From Melieria omissa (lineage: Eukaryota; Arthropoda; Insecta; Diptera; Ulidiidae), in NCBI GenBank assembly GCA_963971225.1, contig OZ020269.1:100590405-100654404 (forward strand): a stretch of DNA of 64,000 nt, written 5' to 3'. Shown in pieces: positions 34,961 through 46,849 of the stretch. Position numbers and translations under genes: made by a program. Positions within the stretch are counted from its first letter, which is position 1; the number at the start of each line of letters is the position of its first letter. The notes under the pieces are model-generated. The model saw only the letters and a list, made by a program, of their open reading frames with translations, did no database searches and was not told the origin of the DNA.

Positions 34961-36839
34961 TAATTTAGAACTCCATTTCTGACCCGTTATGGTAAATTTC
35001 CCACACGTAGGTCACTCATTTCGCGGTCATTCGTCTCACCTACACAGTCCTCATCAATTGGGAAGATTTCCAATTATTTTGCCTCAGTGCCATAAGTTTT
35101 ACTTTCTCCGTTGAAAGCCATTTCAATGCGTCTGTGCCTCAAGCAGACACTTGAAATTCACTAAAATTGCCAACAAGCCACTAAACTTTAACTGTCTGCG
35201 ACGATTTTTCAGCGTCACTTTAAAGCACAAAACACAAACAAAAACGCACACCAGCGTTGTGAGCTCTGTCAAACTGCCATTCGAGCGCCATAATTCAGTC
35301 CAATCGACTTGCAATCGATAATCAGGTTTAATTGCTCGCCGAAGTGAGAGTAATTCATGGCCATAAACGGTTAAAGCCAACGACATTTTCCGCCAAACAT
35401 TTTCCACTTGTTCAACTTTCAATTTTCTCCTCATTGTCTTATTATCGTTTTTGTTTTTTTTTCTACTTGTCAATTTTGTGTGTTTATTTGTGGTTGGTCG
35501 GTCGGTTGTTTGGCGAGAAACGTGAAAAAGCCATACCGAGTGCGAAAGACCGCAGACGACAGTTTGTGGTGGCTGAATTTTAAGTGCAGTCAACGTTGAC
35601 ATTGACATTGCAAAAAAGACAGAAAAAGGTAGAAAAAGCTTTAAAGGAAAAAACATTAAAATCAAAATTTCAAATTACCCAAGAAAGGCTTTTCGAAAGG
35701 TTGTGTGAATTTTTGTCGGTTTTGAGTTTTTATTTCCATTTGAAAACAATGCAACAATGTTATTCATGGAACCGAATAATTTAATAATTTATTTGTTTAG
35801 CAACAACAAAGATGAGATTGTGACAGCAACTGAGATTGAGCGAGTGTTTCAATCAGAGAATTGAAGATATCTCGTAGTCTTCGTAGTGTCGTAGTTGTTA
35901 TATTTTTATATTTCAATCCATAAATCATTGTAATGTAAAATTAAAAGTGCAGTTCAAAATGACTCAACTCTCAGGTTCTCATTGCGTCCCAAATGGGCAG
36001 AAGTCATTCGCGGTTGTTGTTATTGTTGCCATTGTCACCGTCATAGACACCAGCTGATCGGTTGTTAAACCAACAACAATAATATTCCTACAATAATAAA
36101 ATGCTTAAGCATTAATATGAGCACATTTTAAGTATCCATTATCGACACACAAAAGCAAAAATTTATCAGTTTAGTTTTTTGTTGTTATTGTAAAAGCTAT
36201 AAATAAACAGCTACACATAATTTTCTAATTTTATGTGCGGATATAAAATGTTTAATATGTTTAGTAGCCAATCTGGTTTTGTTATTTGTTAGTTTATGTT
36301 TTTTTTTTTTTAATTTTGTTATGGTCACCCTACAGTTGCGACTAAACAAGTTAAACACAAAGATGAAACTGAAAATTGATGGAGTTTAGGTTAAAAATGG
36401 CCATTTTAGAAGCTACTTAAAGAACATTTATGACATGTGTGTTCAAGGTTAGACTTGGGGTTTTTTTGAATTGAGGTTAGGTTGAAATTAAGCTGAAATT
36501 AATGCATTAAAGTTGAAGCTGGTCCTTAAGTTTTGTTAGAAGTGCATTGGTGAGTAGTTTAGTCAAATGTATGTTTATTTATAGTTTATTTATTACAGTT
36601 TATTCAATGTTTGCAACTTATGTGATTAGGTTATGTTCAGGCAAGTTTATTGTCGGAAGTTCCGAAGTGAGCAGAATAGTTGGAAAACGTACAGAAAAGA
36701 GAAGAGAAGGACAAAAAGTGAGCTTAGTGCTAAAAAAAGTGTAAAGTATTTCTTACAAATATGTCAGGTAAGGAAAAAATAAGTGTTTTGTGTTTCAGCC
36801 TGCAGATTCATACATATACATTTTATTCTATTTTGGTCC
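34961..36839. other. non-coding single-copy region
   Basis: Positions 35090-35720 are slightly G+C-richer and single-copy. A 180-codon minus frame (35123-35665) overlaps it but lacks any recognisable domain. The remainder is AT-rich. Possible untranslated or regulatory sequence. Confidence 0.4.
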
Positions 36840-37085
36840 TGAAAGTTTGTTGGTTGTAGTGGCTGCCTGTGTATGAGTCACACTTAGGCCTATGGGCCCG
36901 TTGTGATACCACAATATCCACCCGTTTGAAATGTGTATGCAACACTGTTTCTTCCAACATGTGATACAACACACATTTCAAACGGATTGGGAAACGGTGG
37001 GAGGGGACCTACAGTTTAACGCCGAATCCGAACAGCGATTGGCAGTTTTTTCGTTCACACTTGAAGGTTTTGCCAAAAGTTGTCT
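36840..37085 (-). mobile_element. SINE fragment, copy 2, with embedded inverted repeat
   Basis: It shares GATTGGCAGTTTTTTCGTTC and CACACTTGAAGGTTTTGCCA with the SINE body at 25925-25965, in the same orientation. The tRNA-like head is missing. Within it, 36922-36936 and 36971-36985 form perfect 15-bp inverted arms around a 34-nt loop. Confidence 0.5.
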
Positions 37086-37235
37086 CTTTCATTTAATACT
37101 CAAATCTTCATCATTGCACATCTGCAAATACTAAAAAAAAATCTTTGAAATGTTTATGTCCTTGCAATTTTATAGTCCTTTTAAAATGCATTTGGGCCAG
37201 AAACCGAAAAACTGACTATGCTAGCTCACTATGAA

Positions 37236-37281
37236 TGACCTCTACTCTCAGGTCTATATAAACATTTGGATGGGTCTCGAC
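37236..37281. mobile_element. single end of the TA-type MITE family
   Basis: Resembles the right arm of the MITE at 7478-7522 (ATGAATGACCTCTA, then GTCTATATAA and TTTGGATGGGT). No partner arm was found nearby. Confidence 0.5.
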
Positions 37282-37774
37282 AACATTGTTTTCAGTACTG
37301 TGTAATAAATGTAAAGTTGGTGTTTTCACTCAATGCTTCATAACTTTGTAATTTTCCTTTCGACTCTATTGATGTTAGACTAAACATTTGCAAAAAATAT
37401 AGTTTTCATCTTAAATTTTACAACCTGAGGAGATAATATATTTCGTCTAAAAAAAAATCATTGGAAAATGTTTAATTTTTGAAAATGATAAAAAAGTTCA
37501 CTTTTTTCAAATTTAACCGTGAGTAACTTTCTCAAATCTCATCCGATTTGGACAATCTGTATATATCTGGAAAGGCTAAGGTATTATCTTCTGAACGACA
37601 GACCGTTTGTGTTGAATCACTCATTTACGAAATATGTGTTCATAACTGAAATAATAGTAAAATAATAATAATAGTGAAAAAATTGGGTTTTCAAAAATGT
37701 TTCGAAAACGCTTCATAAAAAATGTTTTCATTTTCAGTTTCTTGTTCCGTGGTTAGTCTAGAAAATACTTTTTT

Positions 37775-38302
37775 TTAACCCTTTCGCTATTTTGTTGCCA
37801 TATAGCACATGCTACTTTGTGGACGCAAGAAATACATTTATGTTGGAAGAATACATTTTTTTTTTGGTGCTTAGAATAGTTTGAAGTTTTAGGAAAAATA
37901 CGAAATTAATAAACTGAATATTAATGTTTAAAGAAGAGAAGTATACACGTTTTTATAATGGTAGATCTTGACATAGTAAAGGAAGAAGAAGCAGAAAACT
38001 TTGGATAACTTTTTAATTTGATGTTTTCTTCCAATTTAGATACTTTTTATTTTTAGTTTTGGATGAAATAAATGAAGAAATATTCAAATTTGTGTTATGC
38101 GTAAAAAGTTTTATGTTCAAGTAATTATTATAGCCACAACGATGTGGTTGCTCTCATAGAAAATCACTCTTAAATACAGGGTCCGAGTATAAAAATTAAA
38201 AATTTTTGTATGGAATGTTGCTAATAAAAACACATAGAAGCCTAAGACGTAAAATTTAAAATTTTAACTTTCCCCAGTAAAAACCTGTAGCGAAAGTGTT
38301 AA
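37775..38302. mobile_element. TTAA-bounded piggyBac-like MITE, copy A
   Basis: The left end TTAACCCTTTCGCTA and the inverse of the right end TTAACACTTTCGCTA match at 14 of 15. TTAA is present at both edges. The interior of about 520 bp is AT-rich and non-coding. Both its left part (ATTTTGTTGCCATAT...CTACTTTGTGGACG) and right part (TTTAACTTTCCCCAGTAAAAA) recur in copy B at 40998-42933. Confidence 0.72.
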
Positions 38303-38648
38303 TTTTTAATTTTTTAATTTCTTATTTTATAATTTTGAATTATTTCTTTTATTTCATATATAGTGAAAATGTATGGCTAGAACTATCATTAGAGCAAATC
38401 TTCCTTAATGTTCCTCTTAGTGCATGTTCACATTATACTCTTTAACAACTTTTCTAGGGTAAGTCCCCCGTTCAGAAAGTCAGTTCAACCTTACCTATGT
38501 TAACCTAAGGACGTTTTTAAAAATTTGCTAAACCATGCACTGAAGAGTACCTTTTCTAACTCTTTTTCTTTTTTGTATTTGTTCTCTCTCTATTTTTTTA
38601 ATAAATAAATAAGAAAAATTAAATTAACATGTAGATGTATAAATATAC

Positions 38649-38912
38649 TGTAACGATAAGACAGTCTGTCGCTGTGCAAAGCAACCCTGCCGCTTAGCGC
38701 CGTGCTATAATTCAATGTGGCAACGACGGCCGCGATAATAACTTTTAGTCCAATCTGGCAACGATGTGTACGAACAGTAAAGTGTAAAACTGTGAATAAT
38801 AAAGTGACTGTTGGTTTTGAATTGGCTGCGCTGGAATAATTAAAGTTGTTTCATTTTCAAATTGCACAATCCAGTGATACGTAATAGCCCACTAGACGTA
38901 GTATTCGTAACA
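38649..38912 (+). mobile_element. solo LTR, Ty3/gypsy-type, copy 2
   Basis: The 264-bp segment begins TGTAACGATAAG and ends ATTCGTAACA, with a 4-bp direct repeat ATAC at 38645-38648 and 38913-38916. A poly(A)-like AATAAA lies in the 3' half (near 38797), favouring the + strand. The terminal sequences match the LTR at 9137. No internal retroelement region is adjacent. Confidence 0.82.
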
Positions 38913-38916
38913 ATAC

Positions 38917-39839
38917 CTATATGATTTTTTGTTATGAAGAAAGAGACACTAAAAAGTGTTTATGCAAAATAAATGTTTGATTGATAGTGAAAAGGTAAGC
39001 GGTACTTACGATTTGTTGCAATTGAAAAGAGTCAATTTTTCTTGACATGTAATGATAATGAATGAAGTGGTATTAAAATTGGTATTTTCACTGCATTTCT
39101 GTCTCTCAAAATATACTTTAATAAATTCAGAGTGTGTGTCTAGCAGTCCTTTATGTAACACTGAATCGTATCAGAAGGAAACAAAAATCAGCTGATTTTA
39201 TAAAATTTCAATATTTTCAAATGTTTTCGCTTTTTGTGGCTCAAATTTTCAAAATTTTTTAAAATGTTTTAATTTCTTTAACTTTTTTTACTAGTGAATG
39301 GAAATACATATTTTTTGTCTGAACCAATTAGGCTAGAATAATTAAAGTTGGAAGTGTGATATGACAATATCGACTGAGTTTCGAATCATGTATTATTTTT
39401 AAAAGATTTGTAAAGATTTTCATGGATATAAAAAGATATATTATATAAGATTCGTGATGATTTTCTTGTATAAAAAATAATACATTATTGAAAGGAATTT
39501 ACTGGCAACTTTCGGCTCTGAATATTTAAAACAAAACACTTATTCCAATGGACACCGTGGACACCTTCATATGACATGAAATGAAATTCTTTTACCTTTT
39601 TTTAATGAAATTTTACTTTTAAAAAGATCCAACAATAAAAATCACTTGAATAAGCTTTGTTACTATAAATGATCTGTAGTCTGTGGTTTTTCCATTTGGA
39701 TCTCCACAAAAGTGGTTTCTATTTGCACAGATCGAATGATAGAAAAATTCAAAATCAAAGAACACTGTGACATACACATGTGAGAGGTGTGAGAATAAAA
39801 ATTATAAACAATAATTATAAAAAATATAAAAAGTCCAAC
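38917..39839. other. AT-rich non-coding region
   Basis: No gene or repeat recognised. Confidence 0.45.
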
Positions 39840-40200
39840 TACAAGTTTTCCGATCTTGTTTACGAGAATATCCCACTGTGTCCTTGCCCAGTGTTGGCAT
39901 TGAACTCCGGCGTAGGGCGCAAGTAAGCCGGTTACGATGCACTAAAATGGTCCAACTCGATTTTTGCACTTCCGCACTGCGGCGACTACGGTTTGTTGCA
40001 ACCGGCTGCGTTGCGTTGGCGACAATTTCTAACGCGCTGCGCCACGCGACACTTGACAGCAATGTGTTTGTATGTGTGTGTCGCCGTCGCTGTCGTCGCT
40101 GTTTGTATCTTTTCCATATCGCTGCTGCGTATCGACGAGATATGCGCGTTCACAGTGGCGAAATGACTTTCGCGCGCTCGCAATTTTATTCGTTGGCATT
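39840..40200. promoter_or_regulatory. G+C-rich single-copy island
   Basis: It stands out in composition (GCGCTGCGCCACGCGACAC, CGCCGTCGCTGTCGTCGC). Frames on both strands are open but mutually overlapping, without domains. It may be a promoter or untranslated exon. It is followed by CTGTTGTTGTTGTT-rich sequence to about 40520 and GTTT repeats near 40650-40680. Confidence 0.25.
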
Positions 40201-40997
40201 TCTTTTATGTTTGCTATTTGTTTTTGTTTTTTTGTTTTATTGTGTTTTCTTTGCTTGTTTTTATTGCATTCTACTCATTTATTTATTTATTTAGTTATTC
40301 GTTTCGTTAGATCTGAACGCAGCATTCACAAAAGATCAACGACACAAGCTACAGTTTTTTTTTAGTAGTCTTGTTTTTGTTGTTATTGTTGTTATTGTTG
40401 CCTTTGCTGTTCAGCTTTAGGGGCAATGATTGTTATTGTCGCTGTTGTTGTTGTTGTCCAGTGGCTGCTGATCGTCATTGTCTACTGGAACAACATTATC
40501 AGTCGTTGTTGTTGATGGCGATAGTTAATGATGTTGAGAAAACGTCTGTGATGATGACGTTTGATGATCATAGGCAATGATGAGGTTTTGTGATGGTGAT
40601 GGAATGCTTTAGTCTACTTCGTTTGCTCGACCGTTCACTCGGTTGCGTTGTTTGTTTGTTTGTTTGTTTGCTTATTTTTTTCTTTGTTTGCTTGGTTGAG
40701 TTCTACTTGCAATGACTGGAAATGGTCGCAGGCATTCGTAAGCATGCTTCAGCATCACTTAGCAGCTTGCAATGTTCGCTTAACTCTTTTTTCGTTAATG
40801 AAAATCTTATTGCCAATGAAAGACTCAACAATGTTGAGTGTGAACTTGTGATTTGTGTCAACTGAAGTCAGACAAATATTTCAGTACAGTTGTGGTTTAC
40901 ATTGGCGTTGCAGTTGTTTGAATGAAATGCTGTGAGTTGATGAACGAAGCTATGAAAGGTAGTTCTTCAAGGACTCAGGAACTAAGAATCACTGTGC

Positions 40998-42933
40998 TTA
41001 AGCATTTCGCTATTTTGTTGCCATGTGGCAAAATACTACTTTGTGGACGTTTGAACCGTTTATGGCTTCAGGAAGGACTTTGTTTTTGTCCTTAGAATAA
41101 TATGAAATTAATAAACTGAATGTTTAAGCTTAAATAAGATACTTTTGTTTAATATTATTTCTTTATATAGTAAAGAAAAAAAGCAAAAAATACGTACAAG
41201 TCTTAAATGAATAAATAATAATTTGTTAAATTTTTAACACACATTTTTAAATAAATTTAGTTGAAGTAAATCAAGATACTGAAAATAATTAAGTAAAATT
41301 TTTAAATTAATAAATAATTTTTTTTTCATTTATAACTTCAATTCAGAGAAATTTTTTAAACAATAAATAAATATAATAATAATAAATAATAACTAATTAT
41401 TTTTAAATTTTTAACTTCAATTCAGACGCTTTTTTTTATAATTTTAGTTGAAGTAAATGCAGAAAATTTGGAGTTTGAGAAAAAATAAGTAAAATTTTTA
41501 AATTAATAAATAATTTTATTTTTTTTCAATTTTTAGACTTCAATTCAAACACATTTTTAAAAGAAATAAATAAAAAAGAAAAAAAAAGAAAAAATAATAT
41601 AACAGTGATACATTTTTTTTTAATTGTTAACTTCAATTCAGACACATTTTTTAAATCATTTTATAGAAGTAAATGTAAAAATTGTGGATTTTGAGAAAAA
41701 AATTAGTGAAATAAAATAAAATAAAATAAAATAAAATAAAATACAATAAAATAAAATAAAATAAAATAAAATAAAATAAAATAAAATAAAATAAAATAAA
41801 ATAAAATAAAATAAAATAAAATAAAATAAAATAAAATAAAATAAAATAAAATAAAATAAAATAAAATAAAATAAAATAAAATAAAATAAAATTAAATAAA
41901 ATAACATAAAATAAAATAAAATAAAATAAAATAAAATAAAATAAAATAAAATAAAATAAAATAAAATAAAATAAAATAAAATAAAATAAAATAAAATAAA
42001 ATAAAATAAAATAAAATACAATGAAATACAAAAAAAATACAATAAAATACAATAAAATAAAATAAAATAAAATAAAATAAAATAAAAAAAAATAAAATAA
42101 AACAAAATAAAATAAAATAAAATAAAATAAAATAAAATAAAATAAAATAAAAACAATAAAATACAATAAAATAAAATAAAATAAAATAAAATAAAATAAA
42201 ATAAAATAAAATAAAATAAAATAAAATAAAATAAAATAAGATCAAATAAAATAAAATAAAATAAAATAAAATTAAATAAAATAACATAAAATAAAATAAA
42301 ATAAAATAAAATAAAATAAAATAAAATAAAATAAAATAAAATAAAATAAAATAAAATACAATGAAATAAAAAAAAAATACAATAAAATACAATAAAATAC
42401 AATAAAATAAAATAAAATAAAATAAAATAAAATAAAATAAAAAAAAATAAAATAAAATAAAATAAAATAAGATAAAATAAAATAAAATAAAATAAAATAA
42501 AATAAAATAAAATAAAATAAAATAAAATAAAATAAAATAAAATAAAACAAAATAAAACAAAATAAAATAAAATAAAATAAAATAAAATAATATAAAATAA
42601 AATAAAATAAAATAAAATAAAATAAAATAAAATAAAATAAAATAAAATAAAATAAAATAAAATAAAATAAAATAAAATAAAATAAAATAAAATAAAATAA
42701 AATAAAATAAAATAAAATAAAATAAAATAAAACAAAATAAAATAAAATAAAATAAAATAAATTAGAATAAAATAAATTAAATTAAAATAAATTTTATTAG
42801 AAAAAATATCGAAAATGGTTTATGAAATGTTCTTCTTATAACCACACAGAAGGCAAAGTATAAAAATTTTTAATTTTAACTTTTCCCACTAAAAACCTGA
42901 AACCTGAAAACCTTACTGAATGAGAATGTTTAG
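40998..42933. mobile_element. TTAA-bounded MITE, copy B, inflated by a microsatellite
   Basis: The left end TTAAGCATTTCGCTATTTTG and the following CTACTTTGTGGACG match copy A (37775). The right end, with TTTTAACTTTTCCCAC and CTGAATGAGAATG, matches the decayed right end of copy A. Between them lies AT-rich sequence and about 1.07 kb of (AAAAT)n, so the copy is about 1.9 kb against 0.53 kb for copy A. Confidence 0.6.
41709..42775. repeat. (AAAAT)n microsatellite, about 1,070 bp
   Basis: AAAAT repeats with scattered variants (AAAAC, AAATTAA, ATACAATGAAATAC). A block of about 350 bp including AAATTAAATAAAATAACATA and ATACAATGAAAT appears twice (near 41890-42020 and 42270-42365), showing segmental duplication inside the tract. 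Frames through it give FILFY-repeat strings and are not genes. Confidence 0.97.
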
Positions 42934-42942
42934 ATTTTCTTA

Positions 42943-43854
42943 TCAGGTGTACAACTTTGCTTCCGCCGTTTTTTTTCCAAAATTAAAAGCTTTATTGCGA
43001 AAAAGTGCTTACAGATGTATTATTCAAAGTATTGTCCGTCGCTAGCGACAACTTTCTCCCATCTTTCCGGCAATTTTCGGATCCCGGCTCGAAAAAAGGA
43101 GTCCTCTTGTGACGCTATCCATGAAGCAATCCATTTTTCCAATTCTTCGAAGGATTGAAAATGTTGATCTGCCAGGCCGTGTGCCATCGAACGGAATAGG
43201 TGGAAGTCAGAAGGGGCGACATCTGGGGAATACGGCGGGTGGGGCAAGACTTCCCATTTCAGCGTTTCCAGGTACTTTTTGACCACTTTTGCGACGTGAG
43301 GCCTCGGTTTCAACTCGTACGGCACCCAGTTTCCTTCTTTCTGAATCGTGCCCAGGGCCTTGAGACGTTTTGAAATGGCTTGCTGACTCACTCCCAACGA
43401 TTCGGCAAGCTCTTCTTGGGTTTGGCACGAATCTTCATCAAGCAATGCTTCTAGTTGTTCATCTTTGAAGGTTTTTTCTCTTCCACCACCATGTTTGTCT
43501 TCGACATCGAAATCACCATTTTTAAAACGTTGAAACCACTCCCGACACGTTCTTTCACTCAGAGCAGCATCACCGTAAGTTTCTGAGAGCATTCGATGCG
43601 CTTCAGCTGCATTTTTTTTCGAATTGTAACAGAAAACTAAAACTTCCCGCAAATGGCGAGAATTGGGCACATAAACGGACATTTTCGAGCGTGAATAATA
43701 CGAAAACAAGAACAACTGTCACTGAAACGGCGATGACAATTCGTTAGGCACTGTCCACACTCACTTTAAAGGCATTACCATCTTTGTATTTCAACCAGCC
43801 TCAGCCGGTACAGCCACCTATCGGAAAACGGCGGAAGCAAAGTTGTACACCTGA
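42943..43854 (-). mobile_element. mariner deletion derivative, Mos1-like, with intact ends
   Basis: Inverted ends start TCAGGTGTACAACTTTGCTT and are identical over 30 bp. The target TA is duplicated at 42941-42942 and 43855-43856. The length is 912 bp against about 1.3 kb for a full mariner. The terminal TCAGGTGTACAA and the protein style place it near the mauritiana (Mos1) subfamily. It inserted about 10 bp beyond the piggyBac-like MITE copy B. Confidence 0.93.
43020..43682 (-). CDS. internally deleted mariner transposase (220 residues)
   Basis: The start is taken at the second ATG (MSVYVPNSRH), matching the usual start of Mos1-type transposases. The frame is fully open. Residues 1-120 carry the paired helix-turn-helix DNA-binding part (RTCREWFQRFKNGDFDVEDK, SLGVSQQAISKRLKALG). 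At about residues 125-127, ELKPR is fused in frame to PHVAK, removing about 125 residues relative to the 345-residue Mos1 protein. The first two catalytic aspartates (TGDEKW and HDN regions) are gone and only the third (APSDFHLF) remains, with the C-terminus ERWEKVVASDGQYFE intact. It cannot catalyse transposition but could still bind mariner ends; a repressor role is conjecture. Confidence 0.88.
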   Translation of the reverse strand: MSVYVPNSRHLREVLVFCYNSKKNAAEAHRMLSETYGDAALSERTCREWFQRFKNGDFDVEDKHGGGREKTFKDEQLEALLDEDSCQTQEELAESLGVSQQAISKRLKALGTIQKEGNWVPYELKPRPHVAKVVKKYLETLKWEVLPHPPYSPDVAPSDFHLFRSMAHGLADQHFQSFEELEKWIASWIASQEDSFFRAGIRKLPERWEKVVASDGQYFE

Positions 43855-43856
43855 TA

Positions 43857-45755
43857 GAACTTATTGTTTATTGCATTGTTTGATGTTTGTATTAAACGAT
43901 AATGACTTTGGCAAACGGTATCGGCATAAACGGTAACGGCAAACAGTATTGGCTTAATAACAAATCTTCCGATTTGCTTCAATTGAATGACACTTACTCA
44001 CACAACTCTATTCAATTCGAATAGTTCAAACCCTCTGCAAAAGAGCTTTTTATATTTGCAAATTTTAATTTGATTGCTTTAAAAATTTGATCTATTTGAT
44101 CTATCACTTATTGCACCTATTTGCAAGGTAGTTCTAAATAGTTTGTTTTGAAATCCTAATCCAAACGCTAATCACATCAAACTTTTATCATATGACCTTC
44201 AAATTTTCAATGTTTTTGCTTGGTTGTTGTTGCCGCTCAGTGTGAATCGAAATTCGCTAATGATTTTCTTCTTTCACTCAATTAAAACATAAATCAATTT
44301 CTTTTCCCATAACTAACACAAATGACGCGTGAGTTGTCAGACTTTTAACGATATTCAACACTTTGCATTACTTTCTCCACGCAGCTTTGCGTCGCTTCGC
44401 AGTGAGTGCAGCTTGGTTGTTTTTTTTTACTCTCACTTAAAAAGCGATTAAACACGCAAAATAAAACTAAATTTTATATTAATTGAGCTGGTAATAGAAG
44501 CCAAATGTGCCTGCACGCTATTAGGTAAATTGGTCAGTGGCAACAACAACAACAACCACAGCATCAACAACCGGCCCATTGTGTGCCCATTAAAGTCGCA
44601 ACGAATGTTGATACGAGTGTGTAAAAGTGAAGCAGAAACGGGTTAATAACTCACTTATGAGACTAACAAATTAATAACAACAAAAAAAAAACAACAACAT
44701 GCAGAGTGGAAAAAATGCAATCGACTGAAAAGCCAAGACTGAGTGGACGAACGGCGAGAGACGCGAAATGAAAAGAACAGGAAAAAGAAAATGCCGGTAA
44801 GAGCAAAAGAACGGAACGCAGTTTTAATGGATTTTGTAAGCTTTTTTCATGCTGTCTAAAATAACAACAGCAACAACAAAAACACCAGCAACCAGCAGCC
44901 GCTTAACAACCAAACACTTTGATTATTCGCTTACGAACCAAACGAAAGAGGAATTAAATCAAATTAAGAACGCGCACACCGGCCAATTGGCCGACGAGTC
45001 GACACCGAACGCCGGCGGCAACAGCTCAGTTGCCAGATGGCTGCAACCACACTCGGCCAACAATCAGCAACCAGCAACCACGTGCAACAATAACAATGAG
45101 AACAAGCCAGCATGAACAGTAGGTCAGCGAAAAGTTTACAACTCCATAATGCAAGTTTTAGCGATGTTGCAAGCAAACCAACAACAATAGCAATAATAAT
45201 AACAGCAACAACAATAACACAATTTATAACACTAAAACGGTCAAAGAAAACAAGTTGAAGAAATTGCCTACAGTAAACGAATCAACGCGCAGAATATCCA
45301 AGAAAAATGGGGGAAAATTTTTTAATAAACACAGTTCCGATAAATCTGTCCGTCCGTCTGCCAGTTCGTTCAATGTTGTGCGCCGTTGAACAAGCAATGA
45401 AATCAATTTGCCAAATGAGATTTCATAATTTGTTAGATGCTCTTACGGCATTATTTCTGAGTTTAGTATTGTTGTTGTCTCTTTTGCTGCTCATCTTTTA
45501 TGCTAAACTTCGATTTCATGTTTTCCCTTCCGTTGGCATTACACTGCGCATCAGAAGTTAGCAGCTGGTATGGATTTGTTTTTATTTTCTTTACACGTTT
45601 CACACTTTTGATCTTTTGCTTTAATGCATTTTTAACGCTTTAGTGTCTGTCAGATTTTCGTTAACCCTTAATTGGCAAATGTACTCCACCAAGCGTGAAA
45701 TCTGAAACTGTGTAAGATATGCTTAAAAACAAGTTAAATTTGTTCCTTATCCCCG
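43857..45755. other. non-coding single-copy region
   Basis: AT-rich to 44500, then CAACAACAA-rich and more G+C-rich to about 45560. Small frames such as 44849-45115 translate to Thr/Asn-rich simple sequence. No gene recognised. Confidence 0.45.
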
Positions 45756-45760
45756 AAGAG

Positions 45761-46446
45761 AATGGCAAATGTCCCAAAAAGTGTGACATACATTTCCAAG
45801 TGTGTGAAATATGTCTGAAAGTGTGTGAAATGCATTAGAAAGTGTGTTAAACATGTCCTAAAGTATATGGAATGTGACCTTAATTGTATGAAATGTGTCC
45901 CAAAATGTGTAAACTATGACCTAAAGTGTGTTAAATGTGTCCCAAAGTTTATAAGATGCATTGAAAAAGCATGAAAGTCAACATAAATAATGTAGTCTTT
46001 GACCCAAAGTTTGTGACATGTGTCACAAAATGTGTTTTATATTTTTAAAAGTATTGCTGTACGGTATCTATCATAGAATGTATGAGTTTTGCTCCGCGCA
46101 AAGAATGGCAAATGTCCAAAAAAGTGTGACATAAATTTCCAAGTGTGTGAAATGTGTCTCAAAGTGAGTGAAATGTATGCGAAAGTGTGGTAAATTTGTC
46201 GCAAAGTATATGAAATGTGACCTTAATTGTATGAAATGTGTCACAACATGTGTAAAAGATGTCCCAAATTGTGTGAAATGTGCCCCAAAGTATATAAGAT
46301 ACATTCAAAGAGCTTTAAAGTCATCATAAATGATGTACTCTTTGTCCCATAGTTTGTGACATGTGTCACAAAAGGTGTTTTATATTTTGAAAAGTATTGC
46401 AGTATGGTATCTGCCATATAATGTATGCATTCAATGTATTCAAAGC
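45761..46446. repeat. 343-bp direct tandem duplication built of 19-20-bp subunits
   Basis: AATGGCAAATGTCC starts units at 45761 and 46104 (period 343) and the whole unit is repeated with moderate divergence. Inside, GTGTGAAATGTGTCCCAAA-like subunits recur, showing two levels of repetition. Confidence 0.88.
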
Positions 46447-46670
46447 ATGACAGTGGAACAAGCGTCCCAAATTGTGTACCATTTGGCCCTTATTTTGTGT
46501 AAAATAATCCAAAAACCATGACTTGTCCACAAAAATCGGTTCCATTTGCTCTAAAAAGCATAACTATCTAATATATCTTTCAAACTATTTAACATGTACC
46601 TGTTGTAAAGTGAATGACATGTGTCACACTCTAGTTATATGTATTTCAGCTATGCGTGTTTTGAAAAGAT

Positions 46671-46761
46671 TTAACCCTTTCCGACATGAAAATAAACCCG
46701 TTCTGTATGAATTGTATGGGATGTAGTCCAATATACTGGACATTTTGACTGAAAGGGTTAA
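46671..46761. mobile_element. 91-bp TTAA-bounded MITE
   Basis: Inverted ends TTAACCCTTTC match over 11 bp, with TTAA at both edges. Non-coding interior. The start resembles the piggyBac-like copy A at 37775, suggesting a related family. Confidence 0.6.
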
Positions 46762-46849
46762 AGTATGAAATGTATCATATGTGTCAGTTTTAAGAGATTT
46801 TTGAAAAGGTGTTGAAAACTTTGTGACAAACGTCCCAAACTTTGTGGCG

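Noticed and set aside
35123..35665. 180-codon minus frame
   Set aside because: No recognisable domain, and it overlaps equally open + frames. The sequence looks like single-copy non-coding DNA.
41651..42735. Open frames up to 359 codons translating to FILFY repeats
   Set aside because: They are translations of the (AAAAT)n microsatellite; the same holds for 20308-20601 and 26494-26769.
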